Notes under the pieces: generated by a model
What the model was told of the DNA's origin: nothing
What the model saw: only the letters and a program-made list of their open reading frames with translations
Database searches by the model: none
Assembly (NCBI RefSeq): GCF_964340395.1
Contig: NC_135568.1
Coordinates: 9,144,276-9,208,275, forward strand
Direction of reading: 5' to 3'
Source: Glandiceps talaboti
Lineage: Eukaryota; Hemichordata; Enteropneusta; Spengelidae
Length of the DNA stretch: 64,000 bases
In this document: positions 10,304 to 22,089 of the stretch, piece by piece
How positions within the stretch are numbered: position 1 is the stretch's first letter
Layout: every line of letters begins with the position of its first letter
Position numbers and translations under genes: made by a program

Positions 10304-10638
10304 GCTGTATCTGTAATTGTAATAGTCTAGAGGCTATTTTTGACATCAAATTTCTCCTTAAGGGTAAAAACACTTAAAGCCAATTTGCTTCAGTGTTTGA
10401 TACATGGAGGTGTCGGCTGTACACTTTACACAAGACAGAGTGACACATACAATCTGAGGATTTATGTGATTTGAGGTCAGAGGTCGTATCACCTTCCAGT
10501 CATATTGTGTCAAGTTAGCCAGCCAGTCCATTTTGACTCAAGAAAGGTCATGTCAAGAACAACACTGTTTTCTATAGGTTGGGGACTCTTTTGGTGTTTG
10601 CCCCTCTAGCAGTATGTCATACATGTTTCTTAGGCGCA
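10304..10638. other. unassigned stretch
   Basis: No gene recognised. AGGTCAGAGGTCG near 10465 is an imperfect DR1-like word. Confidence 0.4.
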
Positions 10639-10850
10639 AAGGGAGATCAATAGTTCAATGTACAACAAAAAAACCCCATTCTTTTAGTTTGAGGGTTGGT
10701 TATTTTTTAACCGTTTTAGTAATTACTCCGACAAAAACCCATTTTACTTTTAATTGAATCTGTTTTGTTCTCCTAAATACAAATATTTCTGGAAAATGTC
10801 AAGTTGAGAAATGGAAGAATTTTTGCTATTATAGTAAATATGTTGCATTT
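10639..10850 (+). mobile_element. one end of an inverted-repeat element related to 14575-14969
   Basis: The stretch from GGGAGATCAATAGTTCAATG through CATTCTTTTAGTTTGAGGG to TATTATAGTAAATAT aligns with the reverse complement of about 14760-14969. The opposite terminal repeat is not visible here, so the copy is partial. Confidence 0.7.
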
Positions 10851-10962
10851 AAATTAAATACATTAAAATATCAGTAAAAGAGCTATTTTTTCCTTGCTAC
10901 ATGTACACACTATTGTGCTGTCTGAAACAATTATAAATTTTGGCCAATTACATCAGAAGGAA

Positions 10963-10976
10963 GGGGGGGGGGGGGG
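10963..10976. repeat. poly-G run
   Basis: Fourteen consecutive G. Confidence 0.95.
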
Positions 10977-11215
10977 TCTGGGGTCTGAACTATTATTGAG
11001 CTTTCCCCTTATCTTACCACTGATATGCAAATTTGAGGAACAATTATGTAAATACAATATAAGTTCAGTCAAAGATGACAAGAAACTGAAAATGTCAAAC
11101 GAATATCCTGTAAATTCTTTAATAATAATCTTCACCCCAGAAAAGGAAAACAAATGATTGAACTGGTGTTAGTTATTGATTGTGTGCTCTAAATAGTTTA
11201 GTTGTCATGTTACAC

Positions 11216-11319
11216 CATCGTCGCAAATGACGGCCTGTTTTACGGCAACGTTCTTAACGAGCCTCCCACTGGTTTTCGAAGTGTAGTAGTAGAAATGATA
11301 ACTCTGGTTTGCGAGAATG
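11216..11319. mobile_element. second copy of the CATCGTCGCAAA inverted-repeat element
   Basis: It begins CATCGTCGCAAATGACGG and ends GGTTTGCGAGAATG. The internal TGTTTTACGGCAACGTTC and AACGAGCCTCCCACTGG match the element nested at 8569. It is 104 bp and carries a few extra bases (TTTTCGAAG) absent from the shorter copy. Its right end runs straight into a poly-T tract and no flanking duplication is visible, so the right flank has been altered or lost. Confidence 0.85.

Positions 11320-11349
<30 letters not shown>
11320..11349. repeat. poly-T tract
   Basis: About 30 consecutive T, adjoining the right end of the 104-bp element. Confidence 0.95.
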
Positions 11350-11351
<2 letters not shown>

Positions 11352-11563
11352 TTTATGTATGGTGATAACTTCCATGTCATTTGTGATTTGTATCTACATG
11401 TGTATGTTGTGCATTTTAATGCTAAAATCCACCCCAAATCATAGGATAGTAAACAAACTTGTGTAGTCACCAAATTTTCATGAAATATCAGTATAATTCC
11501 AAACTCAATGTATTTCTGAAAAGTGAAAATGTTTTCTATAATTTTCATGTAGTTGTTACTGTT

Positions 11564-11920
11564 AAAGTGGTCATATGGATGAAGATTGGGTAGGTACTTT
11601 GGATTTGTAATTTATAAAAACAACTTTATTATTGCTTCCTACTTGAAAAATCAATGTTACACCACATAGACCAAATCTACATTTTGTATATTTGTTTCTT
11701 AATACCTTGTAAAAAGCTCAAAAAAACATCGAAAAAGTTTGCATTGTATGTACACGTACAATAACAAACATTTTAAACACATATTAATCTTTTGCAATTT
11801 ATTGCGTTGTAAACAAGGGCTTCGCATATGTTGTTTCACATTGATTTTTCAAGTAGGACCCCATGATAAAACTGTTTTATGAAGTAAAAATCCAAAATAA
11901 ATACCCAATCCTCATCCATA
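11564..11920. mobile_element. foldback MITE family, copy B, complete
   Basis: The left tip AAAGTGGTCATATGGATG leads to GATTGGGTAGGTA and the right half ends CCAATCCTCATCCATA. Centre is near 11750 (GTATGTACACGTACAATA). Both arms are present, but the outer 12 bp of the right tip have been lost. It shares the inner TACTTGAAAAATCAATGTTA and TTTTTCAAGTAGGACCCC with the other copies. Confidence 0.88.
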
Positions 11921-12663
11921 ACATGGAACCTGCACACTTCATGTACAAGCTAGCCGGGTCACTATAGACTCTTATAGGGAATTTTGCTCATTTTGTAATG
12001 GTGACCACAGGTTGCATAGCACCAAAGGTGCTGTCAAGAGCTAATGTCCGATGTCGGAAAACTCCGCACCAGAGGTATGGTACTCTCATCCTCGGTTTTT
12101 GTTTGGCAACCTTCTGGGGATACAGATCTATATCTTTATATACTGCAAGACTGTGTACAAGTTAGCATTGATTGAAACTGAACAGTTATGCCCTTGGGTT
12201 CAAAGGTGACATAATCACATGCATAACAAATACAGCAGTCAATCAGTCAGTCAGTGACAAAGGTCTTTTTGTTGACATTTGTAAAAGATTTACTGGAGGA
12301 GAGAGATTACATTTACTTAACATACATACATCACCAGTAGCCCTGAAACCATAGATTTTAAACCAGATTTTTATTCAAAATTAAAACGATCTTATTTGTG
12401 AAAAATACACGTACACATTTTTTTTAAATATGCAGATGTGAGTAACACAAATAAGGAAATGTTGAGTGAGTGAGTACATGTATACCAGCATGGTAAACTT
12501 TACCCCAGTGAACTGGCTATTAATGTCTTGACAGTGTTATAATACCCACCCCACCCCACCCCCACTTCCTGAAAAGCTGACATCTTTCATCAGTTAGCCA
12601 AGTCTCTAGGCTAGCTAAGTAGACTTACAAATTATCAATAAATTGACAAAGAAATTATTGCAC
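11921..12663. other. unassigned stretch
   Basis: It contains a moderately GC-rich non-repetitive part at 11950-12130 and a CAGT tandem of four units near 12238-12256. A 60-codon frame at 12172-12354 has no recognisable motif. I see no supported gene. Confidence 0.4.
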
Positions 12664-12995
12664 ATTTATTTTGGATTTGTAATTTATAAAACAATTTTAT
12701 CATGGCTTCCTACTTGAAAAATTAATGTGAAACTACATAGACCAAGTCTGTGTTTGTAACTCAATACATTATAAAAAGCTAAAAGCATGTGTAAAATGTT
12801 TGTTATCGTACGTATACATGTACAATAACAAACCTTTTTACACATTTATTAATCATTTTCAATGTATTGAGTTACAAACACAGACTTGGTGTATGTCGTT
12901 TCGCACTGTTTTTTCAAGTAGGAAGCAATGATAAAATTGTTTTACAAATTAAAGTTCCACAATAAATACCCAATCCTCATCCATATGGCCACTTT
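12664..12995. mobile_element. foldback MITE family, copy C, nearly complete
   Basis: The left arm starts at ATTTATTTTGGATTTGTAAT, lacking the outer 25-30 bp. The right arm is complete to CATCCATATGGCCACTTTA. The centre at about 12816 (GTACGTATACATGTAC) is a clear palindrome. Confidence 0.87.
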
Positions 12996-14574
12996 AGTTA
13001 TTACATATGTTGAGATAATTAGTTGATAAGAATTTTCAAAAAAGAATAAAAAAGAAAATTTCATTTACTTTACACTGAGGCAGTGATATAATTATACATT
13101 GTCATTTGGTACATACCAAAAACAGATGTCCTGACAACAGGAAACTGACTGTTCCAACAAAAATCAGGTTTTGGTTCTTAGGTATAATCTACAACTGCTC
13201 TAGTACAATAACCTTATAGTGCTGTATTACTAGCACGAAGTCATTTACACCTAATTGACACGACATATTATCGACTCCACCCGTCTCATTGACTTAAATT
13301 GACATCAAATCTATAATTGTCTGTCTTAAAAAAAAAGTGCATGTACAAAAATATCAAGAGTTATGTGACCTGTTGTTTAATTGTATCATTTTTATATCGG
13401 CCATAGTGATTGGCTGTTGAATTGAGGTACCAGGTCTGTAAGCCAATCAAAATAGTTGTATCAAGTAGAGAAAGGTTTATTTCTGATGAGTACATGTATG
13501 AGTGTGTTGTGACACTTCTGGAATTGAGTGGTTTTAATAAATTGTCTTTTGATGGCTTTCTGTAAAGTACATGCACAGAACAAGTGTCAAATTGTGAATG
13601 TTTTTTCCACACGTTGTGCTATCACTAAGCCAGCCCCCTTGTAAGAGACAGAGCCTGCATTCACGGAGTTGAATTCACAACATTTCAACTTCTGTGGTGT
13701 GACCTAGTTCTGAGATGACCCCTTGACAACTCTTATCTTGGAAACTAATTGACTCTAATTGGCTAATTAGCAGGTCTTAATTAGCAATCTTGTATGTTTT
13801 GCATAGATCCACAGGAGGTAATTGGGCATTTAACTGTGGACTTATACCCTCACCATATGATTAAACCAGGTCAAAGGTCATATACGCTAATCTAGTGATT
13901 GTCCAATACTTAGCAATGGAGATGATTGTTTGTTGACCAATATGGAGGGTTATTGAGTGGTGATAGACAGATCTAGATAATTTGGAAGGCAAAACAGATA
14001 CAGCTGTAGGGTTGATTGAGTAAATTGTCCTTGAACTTGGAGTTCCAATAACTCATGTTATCTATAAATACATGCCTTATTAAGTCAGCAATCTGTATAA
14101 CCTTGAACTTGGTGTTCCAATAATGCCTACATTTTGTGTCCATGAATGTGTACCTAAAGTTCTATATATACAAAGTATATATACATGTGTATACATAATC
14201 AAACCATGGAGATCTGATAAATACCTAGTGTATGTATGTCAAATGTGATTGCACAACTTCTAGGTCATCATTAAGGTCATGTTCAGATATATTTAACCTG
14301 ATTAGTTGTTATCACTCAGGTGATTGATAGCAATTTGCATATTCTTCATACAGTATGCAATTTAAAGAATATGTGGCTAAAAGTGAAGGGGATTTGGAGA
14401 GTGATGAATATTTCCGGAGCTGTTCCATTCTCAGGAAATACTGAACGTGTATTACCACTCATCTGCGATTTATACATATGTTGTTTGTGCATCTATTTGA
14501 TATCAGCTTTGTCATTAGAACAGATGGTAGTACATTTTTTTGCAATCTAACGCATCGATGAATAACTTGTTACA
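12996..14574. other. unassigned stretch
   Basis: No supported gene. Frames at 13361-13612 (minus, 83 codons) and 14320-14550 (plus, 76 codons) have no recognisable domain. CCTTGAACTTGG-GTTCCAATAA occurs twice (near 14031 and 14101). One perfect DR1 word lies at 13868. Confidence 0.45.
13868..13880 (+). promoter_or_regulatory. perfect DR1 nuclear-receptor motif
   Basis: AGGTCAAAGGTCA, the consensus direct repeat with one-base spacing. It is one of four identical 13-base words in the window. Binding is not shown. Confidence 0.4.
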
Positions 14575-14969
14575 GGGCGAGATCAATAGTGTCAATGTAG
14601 GATAAAACACTAAATTCTTTTAGTTAGGACTCCCTGACCCTTCCGTGTAACTGTAATACATGTAATTGACCAAAATTGATAATTGTTAAGACAGAACAAT
14701 CAATTTCAAATCAGAACTAGTATTTATGTAGTCAGAAAAAATAACTCTTATATTGACACTTTAATTTAGTGCTCTGCACTTACTATTATACTAAAAATTC
14801 TTCTGTTTCATGATTTGATACAAATTATAGAAATATAATTACATTCGGGTTTGCGAAACAGGAAAATCATTTTTGTCAGACGAGAACTAAATTGGTTTAA
14901 ATAAACCTTCCCTCAAACTAAAAGAATGTTTTGTTTTTTAGCCTGCATTGAGCTGTGGATCTTGCTCCA
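14575..14969. mobile_element. 395-bp inverted-repeat element, both ends present
   Basis: The left end GGGCGAGATCAATAGTGTCA then ATTCTTTTAGTT is mirrored at the right by AACTAAAAGAATG, then TGAGCTGTGGATCTTGCTCC. Terminal repeats are about 50 bp and imperfect. The interior matches the partial copy at 10639-10850 in inverted orientation. There is no open frame of note, so it is non-autonomous. No convincing target duplication was seen. Confidence 0.8.
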
Positions 14970-15404
14970 TATTTAATTATACAACATTAAAATTGCTATT
15001 TACGTGTATGTGAAACTGCAAAATAAAATAATAATGTATAGTTCGGATCCATAATTCCCTCTTTCAATTCTCATGAAATAATTGATAATGAAAATAAACG
15101 TACACATTTGTAAATAAGTGGATTACTCATCAGAAATGAATATTTAATATTTAATTGTGCATTTGTATTTTACGATATTACATAATTTTCACATGATTAT
15201 TGCTCTTTGTCCAACACAGCTGTTGGTAAAAGAATGATGTATTAATTTACCGGCAGATATAATTTATTCTTTCAATCTTTCAATTTATTAATGTTATTGT
15301 ATCGCTTAGCCCACATTTTGCCTTGTTCCTGTAGGGGTTGACCGTTGTGTGAGGGCGCCCTACCACGGCATACTATCCTGTGCTTTCCCTTGAGAATTGA
15401 AAAA
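14970..15404. other. unassigned stretch
   Basis: AT-rich. AGGGCGCCCT at about 15352 is a short palindrome in a small GC-richer island at 15310-15400. Nothing else is recognised. Confidence 0.4.
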
Positions 15405-15629
15405 ATGCATCGTATTTTAAAAACCTTAAAATATGTATAAAAAGTTTGTTATTGTACGTACAATAACAAAGATTTTATTTTTATTAATATTTTTGCAATG
15501 TATTGAGTTATAAACGCACCTAGTCTGTGTTGTTCCTCATTGATTTTTCAAGTAGGAAGCCATGATAAAATTGTTTTGTACATTGAAAATCCAAAATTCA
15601 TATCTAATCCTTATACATATGGTCACTTT
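15405..15629. mobile_element. foldback MITE family, copy D, right arm plus centre
   Basis: The centre GTTTGTTATTGTACGTACAA at about 15445 is a perfect palindrome. The right arm continues to TTATACATATGGTCACTTTA. Only about 40-50 bp of the left arm remain. The minus-strand phrase Met-Ala-Ser-Tyr-Leu-Lys-Asn-Gln comes from this arm and is not a protein signal. Confidence 0.83.
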
Positions 15630-15689
15630 AAAGCTTGATATATATACTGACAAAAAAGTCAATTGCTGCAGCGTTGTTTCAAAATTTGA

Positions 15690-15870
15690 AGTATATCGTA
15701 CGTACATGTGCGTGTACGTGTGTGAAGCTGTAAAGTATACCGTACGTACGTGTATTTGTACGTGTGTGAAGCTGTAAAGTATACCGTACGTACGTGTACG
15801 TGTACGTGTGTGAAGCTGTAAAGTATACCGTACGTACGTGTACATGTGTGTGAAGCTGTAGTGTCGTTTC
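15690..15870. repeat. 44-bp tandem repeat, about 4 copies, rich in CGTACGTACG
   Basis: GAAGCTGTAAAG starts at 15724, 15768 and 15812, with a shortened unit at 15852. Each unit contains a GTACGTAC palindrome and a GTGTACGTGTACGTGT-like tract. It is CpG-containing in an otherwise CpG-poor region. Confidence 0.9.
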
Positions 15871-16294
15871 AAAGCTACGTATCGTGGTCCATATATAAGT
15901 TGAATTAAATGATAGCCATTATAAATCAAAATAGAAAACCTAATGATATAATAATAATAATATCGTTGTCCAATAATTTGAAATATCGAAATTGCCACTT
16001 AAGGACAACATACTACTATGACATTTAATTTATCGACTAAATTATGAACTGAAATATGAAACTGATTATTAATATGATATGAAATGTACTCACATTTATG
16101 GATTATGATTTTTAATACAGAAACAAGATGTGCATATTTATTTGTCCTGTCAAAGTTGCGTAGGATGTGAAAGTGCAATATTAAAATTATTGTCTGTTGA
16201 CAAAATTTTTGTTTTGAATTTGTGTTGAAATTTATTTCTGTTTGCCGGTAGTCACGTGACAGGTAAGGAAAATCAACTTTAACCCAAATTTAAC
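15871..16294. other. unassigned stretch
   Basis: AT-rich, with ATAATAATAAT at 15948-15961. No gene recognised. Confidence 0.4.
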
Positions 16295-16377
16295 GAAAGG
16301 ACTTGGCAAATCAAGGCTTGAACCAGTAACTGGCAGATTCTGAGCCAATTAGTCGAACTATTTGACCATTATGACTT
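16295..16377 (-). mobile_element. tRNA-like SINE head, minus strand, truncated
   Basis: Read on the minus strand it runs AGTCATAATGGTCAAATAGT, then AATCTGCCAG and the B box GGTTCAAGCC (plus 16315-16324), then AAGTCC. This parallels the head of the SINEs at 8350 and 20388 (CATGATGGTTGAATAGTTAG, AATCTGCAG, GGTTCGAGCC). The body and tail do not continue recognisably, so only the promoter-bearing head is left. Confidence 0.6.
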
Positions 16378-16699
16378 CATCTGATAGTGTCATTTTAATC
16401 TATCATGTTGACTGGCATTTTCACATCTATAATTTCACCGTGGCGCCAGTCTTAGCAAGATTATCATGGACACCAAGATTGCTTTCTGTGATGGAGTCTC
16501 AATTTTACATGTGATATGTATGATTGGACTTTGTGAACTACAACACTGTGTAATCTTGGAGTCAAGATTTTAGATTAACATGGATATACATACAAAATAC
16601 AAGTAATCTAGTGGTGATTGTACAGTATAATGAACTCTTTGTGTGTCGTGGGAGTTACTTGAGAAGTTGATGAAATGTCTTAGCATGTCTGGGGAGTTA
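16378..16699. other. unassigned stretch
   Basis: Nothing recognised. Confidence 0.4.
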
Positions 16700-17220
16700 C
16701 TTGATGAAATGTATAGACGGATTGATATGTTAATCTGGAATGAACTTTGATGCCTTCGACTTGGGGTTGATAGGCCGCTGGAAACTCCTGGAATATCAAC
16801 CCACTCAAGGAAAGGAAAATAGTGGAAAGTCTTAGAATTTCAAACACTACTAGAAAACCCTGGGGAGTTCTGGAATTTGTACCTACTTCTTGAAAATCCT
16901 GGAAGTTCATACACTGTTAGGAAGTGCAGGGGTTCTGGAATTTCAACTGGAATTTCAAACATGGCTAGAAAGTCCTGGGAGTTCTGGTATTTCAACCCAC
17001 TCCTTGAAAATCCTGAAATTTCAAAAATTGCTAAGAAATCCTGGAAAGTCTTAGGATTTTGAACCATTCTTAGAAATTTCCTTCAAACTGCTCCTTTTAT
17101 AGGAAGTTTTGGAAATCCTGGAATTTTAAACTACTTCAGAGAGAATATACTGGAATGTCATCAAAATTTCCAATTCATCCTGGAAAACCCAGGGAATGTG
17201 AAATTCATGGAAATATCACT
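16700..17220. repeat. degenerate tandem repeat built on TCCTGGAATTTCAAAC
   Basis: At least eight diverged units contain GAAAATCCTGG, GAATTTCAAAC and ACTCCTTGAAAATCCTGG at irregular 40-70 bp spacing. Open frames here read as repeated Phe-Glu-Ile-Pro-like peptides and are artefacts of the repeat. Confidence 0.7.
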
Positions 17221-18399
17221 GTAAAATTTGTAAATAAAATTCATATTGCTCGATATGTAAATTTTCTGTCATGATTGAATTAAATGGTATTTTGTGATAT
17301 ACATGTATAAAATGTATGTCTTTACATTCTTGTCAAAATTGTTTTAATATAGTGTTGCCAAAATATGAAATTTTTAAATTTCTGCTGAAATTTTTTGAGT
17401 GCCAAATAGGCCATTTCAGACTGCAAACAGGAAATTGAGAATACAGCGCCCTCGCTCAAATTGGGGGTACCTCAATCACCTCATAGTACCATTTCTTAAG
17501 AGCTTTGTCCATTGGTCTTCTGTAGAAGTGTAAATCGGAGATGTGTTTTGTATTATTCAGACATCAAGGAAAACAGTAGTGGTCTATGATTAACCTATAC
17601 CATGCATACCCCCAAGGTACACACAGACAGGAAGTAGAGTGCCACCATGGAAAATTTTGCAAAGGCCTATTAAAAACATTAACGATAACTTGTACATGTA
17701 TATTGAATTCTAAATACTTTTACCCAAATTGTTGAAAAAAGCAATAAAAATACAGGAACGTGACGTATAGCTTTTTATCAACTGAGCGCTGATTCGTTCT
17801 AATAGTGAAAATCTGAGTTTAGAAATAAATTAAAACTAAGTGTGAAATTTGAAAAAATACAAGTTTCATTTGGTCATAAATGTTTAGGAGAACTGCAGTA
17901 TTGCAAGATATTTTGAAACTCATAGTTTCTCATCATGTATGCATTCTAATTTCAAAACATAATATGAATGGAATCTCAACAATGGAAAGCGAAAATCTGA
18001 TAAATGTTTCATTTTTTAAGCTTCTTGACAATTATGTACGTGTCAAACATCTGGCTAACCCTAATATATTACTATATGTACTTTAAGTTCTTTGAAAAAT
18101 TTGACAAACGATCATTGAATGTATAGTTTATTCATGTAATGATTTACCTAGGTAAAAACTCAATCTTTCATTTTAGAATTTTTGAACTTTTATAAATTAC
18201 CAATTTTCAAAGGAAGAAAAATGAAATAAATATGAAAAAGGTGATGTCTATAGAGTACATGAAGTAGACAGTTTGATGTATTGCTGTAGAAGCTTTGATG
18301 TATTGCTGCATAAATAAATGGATTTCTAGTAATTGAACATTCCAGTCTAAAATGTGTAAGTATAGCACCAGGGACATTTATCATGCAGCCACCTGTATG
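17221..18399. other. unassigned stretch
   Basis: No supported gene. Frames at 17880-18086 and 18190-18384 have no recognisable features. A GCGCCCTC word at about 17446 recurs in other places in the window. Confidence 0.4.
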
Positions 18400-18990
18400 T
18401 TACAACAGTGGAAACTTAGCTATCAGCAACACACATGTATATTGTGACATATTGATATAGGGTATTGAATGGGTTTAATTGTACTCACAGCAGGGTGACA
18501 TTTCTAGTGGCCGTGATCTTGCAGCTATTGGTATGTTATGACAGTGGAAACTGAACTATCAGCAACACACAAGTATATTGTGACATATTGATATAGGGTA
18601 TTGAATGGGTATTGGTTTCATTGTACTCACAGCAGGGTGGCATTTCTGATGACCTCTGTGATATTGCAGCCAACGGTATATTACGACAGTGGAAACTTAG
18701 CTGTTGGCAACACAAAAATATATTGTAACATATTGATATAAGCTATTGAAGGGACATGGGTTTGATTATACTTGAAGTAGGGTGGCATTTCTGAGGACCA
18801 TTGTGATCTTGCAGCTATCGGTATGTTATGACAGTGAAAACTGAACTATCAGTAAATCAAGATAGACCCAAACTAAAACTGTTGTTGTGACATGTTAATA
18901 TACATGTAAGCTATTGAATAGATACATATATTGGTTATACTCACAGTAGGGCAGCTTTTCTGATAGCTTCCATGATCTTACAGTGTACAT
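18400..18990. repeat. tandem repeat of about 136-162 bp, four copies
   Basis: ATTGTGACATATTGATATAG starts at about 18441 and 18577, with diverged copies at about 18722 and 18884. Other shared blocks are TACTCACAGCAGGGTGGCAT, ATCTTGCAGCTATTGGTATG and ACAGTGGAAACTGAACTATC. Confidence 0.85.
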
Positions 18991-19018
18991 TTTTTTTTTT
19001 TTTTTTTGGGGGGGGGAG
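18991..19018. repeat. poly-T then poly-G tract
   Basis: About 18 T directly followed by 9 G. Confidence 0.93.
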
Positions 19019-19815
19019 ACTTCCAATGTTTACACTATCTTGATTACAGGGTGATGATATCACACAACAAAGGCACTACTATCAACTACTTGTGTAACCT
19101 TGTCATATGAACAATAATAGTGTTGGTTTCTGGCTATCTGTAAATAAGCCGAAACCTTGTTTGCCGCTGTAGTAATACCATACATACAAAATGTACAAGG
19201 ATAGCCAGATCCAAGTAAAGTAATTAGGTATCCATGGTTACTTTAATAGAAACATTTTAAGGGTTGCCATGGATACAGAATGAGTTAATTAGCCACCTGT
19301 GAACATTACCACTGTGTGATTTTAAGATTTTGCATGTCGTTGAAAAAAGTAAAAAAGAGTGGAATTTGAGGTTTATGAGCTATTCCCATTATTTATTGAC
19401 TAGAACCTAGTAGAACTTTATATTGTGATTTATGCAGTTGAAATGCTTTGGGCAGAAAATAATGAAAGGAGAAATTCCTATGTTTAATGGAAATAGTTGG
19501 AAAATTTGAGACGTTTAGTTTTTGATGTATAAAGTGAATGAAACATACCGAAATAAGAAAATAAATTTCATGGGTAATAGAAATATTTTGGTTGGTTTCA
19601 CAATTTTAATTTCAAGTTTGCTTTCAGAGTGAAATATTACATCAAATGGGATACTTAATTGTTTTTATTAAGCATGAATGGTTTGGAAAGTAGATGAGGG
19701 AAATTATGCACTTAATAGAAATATTTTAATGCTTTCAGAATATTATGGTTAAATTTAGTGAAAAATTCAGAGTGAAAATGACATCAAAATAGACCAATGG
19801 TTAATGAGAAATGAT

Positions 19816-19818
<3 letters not shown>
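19019..19818. other. unassigned stretch
   Basis: AT-rich, no gene recognised. Confidence 0.45.
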
Positions 19819-19857
<39 letters not shown>

Positions 19858-20096
19858 AATACACATACACACATACACATATATACACACATACATAAAC
19901 ACACACACATATACACATACACATATATACACACATACATAAACACACACACATATACACATACACATACATACACACATACATAAATACACACACATAT
20001 ACACATATACACATACATACATACATACATACATACATACATACATACATACATACATACATACATACATACACATACAGACAGACAGACAGACAG
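19819..20096. repeat. compound microsatellite (CA)n, (CATA)n, (CAGA)n with a higher-order pattern
   Basis: After a CA run, a block of about 55 bp (ACACACATACATAAACACAC with ACATATACACATACACAT) recurs three times between about 19865 and 20010. It then gives way to pure ATAC and, at 20081-20096, CAGA. All long frames here are artefacts. Confidence 0.95.
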
Positions 20097-20387
20097 AGCA
20101 CAGTATCACCTTCGGAACTAAAACTTACTTTTAAAAAGTAGTAAGATAGGTTTTGGAAAATGGAGGAATTAAATTTTATCTTTGAAAAATCAAGTACTGT
20201 AATTTGATAGACGTGTAAATTAATCATGATGTTCTCTAATGACGTAACTGTATAAAAGGTTACAAGAAGTAGTACAGAGTACATGTAACGTTGGAAAGTA
20301 ATTTTGAATCAAAGCCAAATCTCTTTAAATGGAGTGCATATCCTGGTACATGTACGTGTAGTTTGACATCTACTTTCTAATTTGAGT
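20097..20387. other. unassigned stretch
   Basis: Nothing recognised. Confidence 0.4.
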
Positions 20388-20690
20388 CATGATGGTTGAA
20401 TAGTTAGAGTGGCAATCTGCAGTTTGCAGGTTCGAGCCCTGTCACTGCCATTTGTTTCTGAATGGCTAAAGTCCTTTTGCAAGATTTGAACAACGATTGT
20501 GCCCCAGTCAACCCAGCTGTATAATTGGGGACTTGGTAGGATAGAGGTTGCAATGTGAATGCTTTAATCCTATGCACTTATAGAGGCTGCAATGAATTGT
20601 ATGCTGCCCAGGGAGTTGAGGAAGTATCGGGACACTGTGTTTCTGTATATCCATACCAGGGGTTATAATTGTAAAGCGCTTTAATTAAGC
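20388..20690 (+). mobile_element. tRNA-headed SINE, copy 2 (uninterrupted)
   Basis: Head CATGATGGTTGAATAGTTAG with B box GGTTCGAGCCC at 20429-20439. Body blocks are CAACCCAGCTGTATAATTGG, GGATAGAGGTTGCAATGTGA and CACTTATAGAGGCTGCAATG. The 3' part GTAAAGCGCTTTAATTAAG resembles LINE-type tails. This copy shows the empty site for the 96-bp insertion seen in copy 1. Confidence 0.87.
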
Positions 20691-21044
20691 AGAGTGGGAA
20701 ATCACTTGATATAAAACTCAGACAATAATTGAATGCTGGTATTTTGTTTCAACTTTATTTGACAGGCTTTGCATCCAAAATGAAAATTATAATATTAGTA
20801 TCCTTTGAATTATTACTTACAACGTGCTATGAAAAGCATGGTATAGGAAATATAATGTAAATACAGCACTCATAAATTAGCTAGAATAAAGGGGAATATA
20901 AGACATAGAGAAATCAATACGGAAATGATGTACGCAATATCGTGCTAAAGAATGCCATTTGACTATACGGTGGAGAGAGAAATCATAGAAAACAAAGCAT
21001 GTGGATAGTTACTAGACTACACAAGATGATTACATGTATGTACA
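20691..21044. other. unassigned stretch
   Basis: Nothing recognised. Confidence 0.4.
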
Positions 21045-21158
21045 TGTGTGTGTATGTATGTATGTATGTATGTATGTATGTATGTATGTATGTATGTATG
21101 TATGTGTGTGTGTATGTATGTATGTATGTATGTATGTATGTATGTATGTATGTATGTT
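21045..21158. repeat. (ATGT)n microsatellite
   Basis: Near-pure ATGT with one GTGTGTGT interruption near 21104. It is followed by a short ACGCACGTACACGTACAT stretch and GT-rich sequence to about 21220. Confidence 0.97.
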
Positions 21159-21220
21159 CCTTATGTACGCACGTACACGTACATACTTGTTTGTGTGTGT
21201 CTGTGTGTCTCTGTGTGAAA

Positions 21221-22089
21221 CCTACAAACATGTATGTGTAGTGCAATTCTTTTCATACAGATATTTATATGTATAAAAACAAATGGAGACTGGATGGTCT
21301 CAACAAAACTGAACTCAAAGGGTTTCCAAAAGTTTCACATTTATCATATGTAAATATATTATATGTACACATATGATGTACAATGTATTTCCCATATACA
21401 ATTGTCAACTCTCTGGGACTTAAACCAATAAATAGAGTTATGTTATCTCATTTGTTTAAAATAAAAAAGACTCTACTGTAGTCCATTGGCCTTGGGACCA
21501 GCTCAAATGTTGAAGTCGGTGAACTGGTATGAACTCTTAACAAAGTATGCCTTTTGTAGAAGTTGTGATAATCACAGGACTGTTTAGAAGTCTACAGTAT
21601 TTGAACTGTCAATGGTGTTTTAGAATTCTATCAATTGGTGTGATGACCTCCATTGACTGAAATGTGGAAACTCCAACACATTTAGAGTATGATGTACAAT
21701 AATAACTGGAAGGAGTGGAAATCTACGGTCATTTCTCACATATTTTGAATACTACTACGACCCAACGTTGTTCACAACTTCTTCACGTTCTTCAGCAACG
21801 TTTTAGAGTTTGTATATACCTTCTTCAAGATATACATTTGTTTGTATACAGTAATGTATTAGATAATATCAAAATTTGTGGTTCCGAAAACGTAAAACAA
21901 TTCAATTTCGTTGGAAAATCGTTGAAAGTCACCTAAAAAATGTCTAACTATGAAGAAAGGAAGTTGTTATTGCTGCCTGGTGAGTCCACCAACACCCTGC
22001 AGTTTTACATTTACTAGTTGGGTAAGTACATTGTACTGAGTTTACATTGAGAAATATATGTACAAACGGGTACCGAGCAGATTTGTTTG
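21221..22089. other. unassigned stretch
   Basis: A 73-codon frame at 21715-21936 has no recognisable domain. No gene is supported. Confidence 0.4.

Noticed and set aside
16680-17067. Overlapping Phe/Glu/Pro-rich frames
   Set aside because: They fall in a degenerate TCCTGGAATTTCAAAC repeat.
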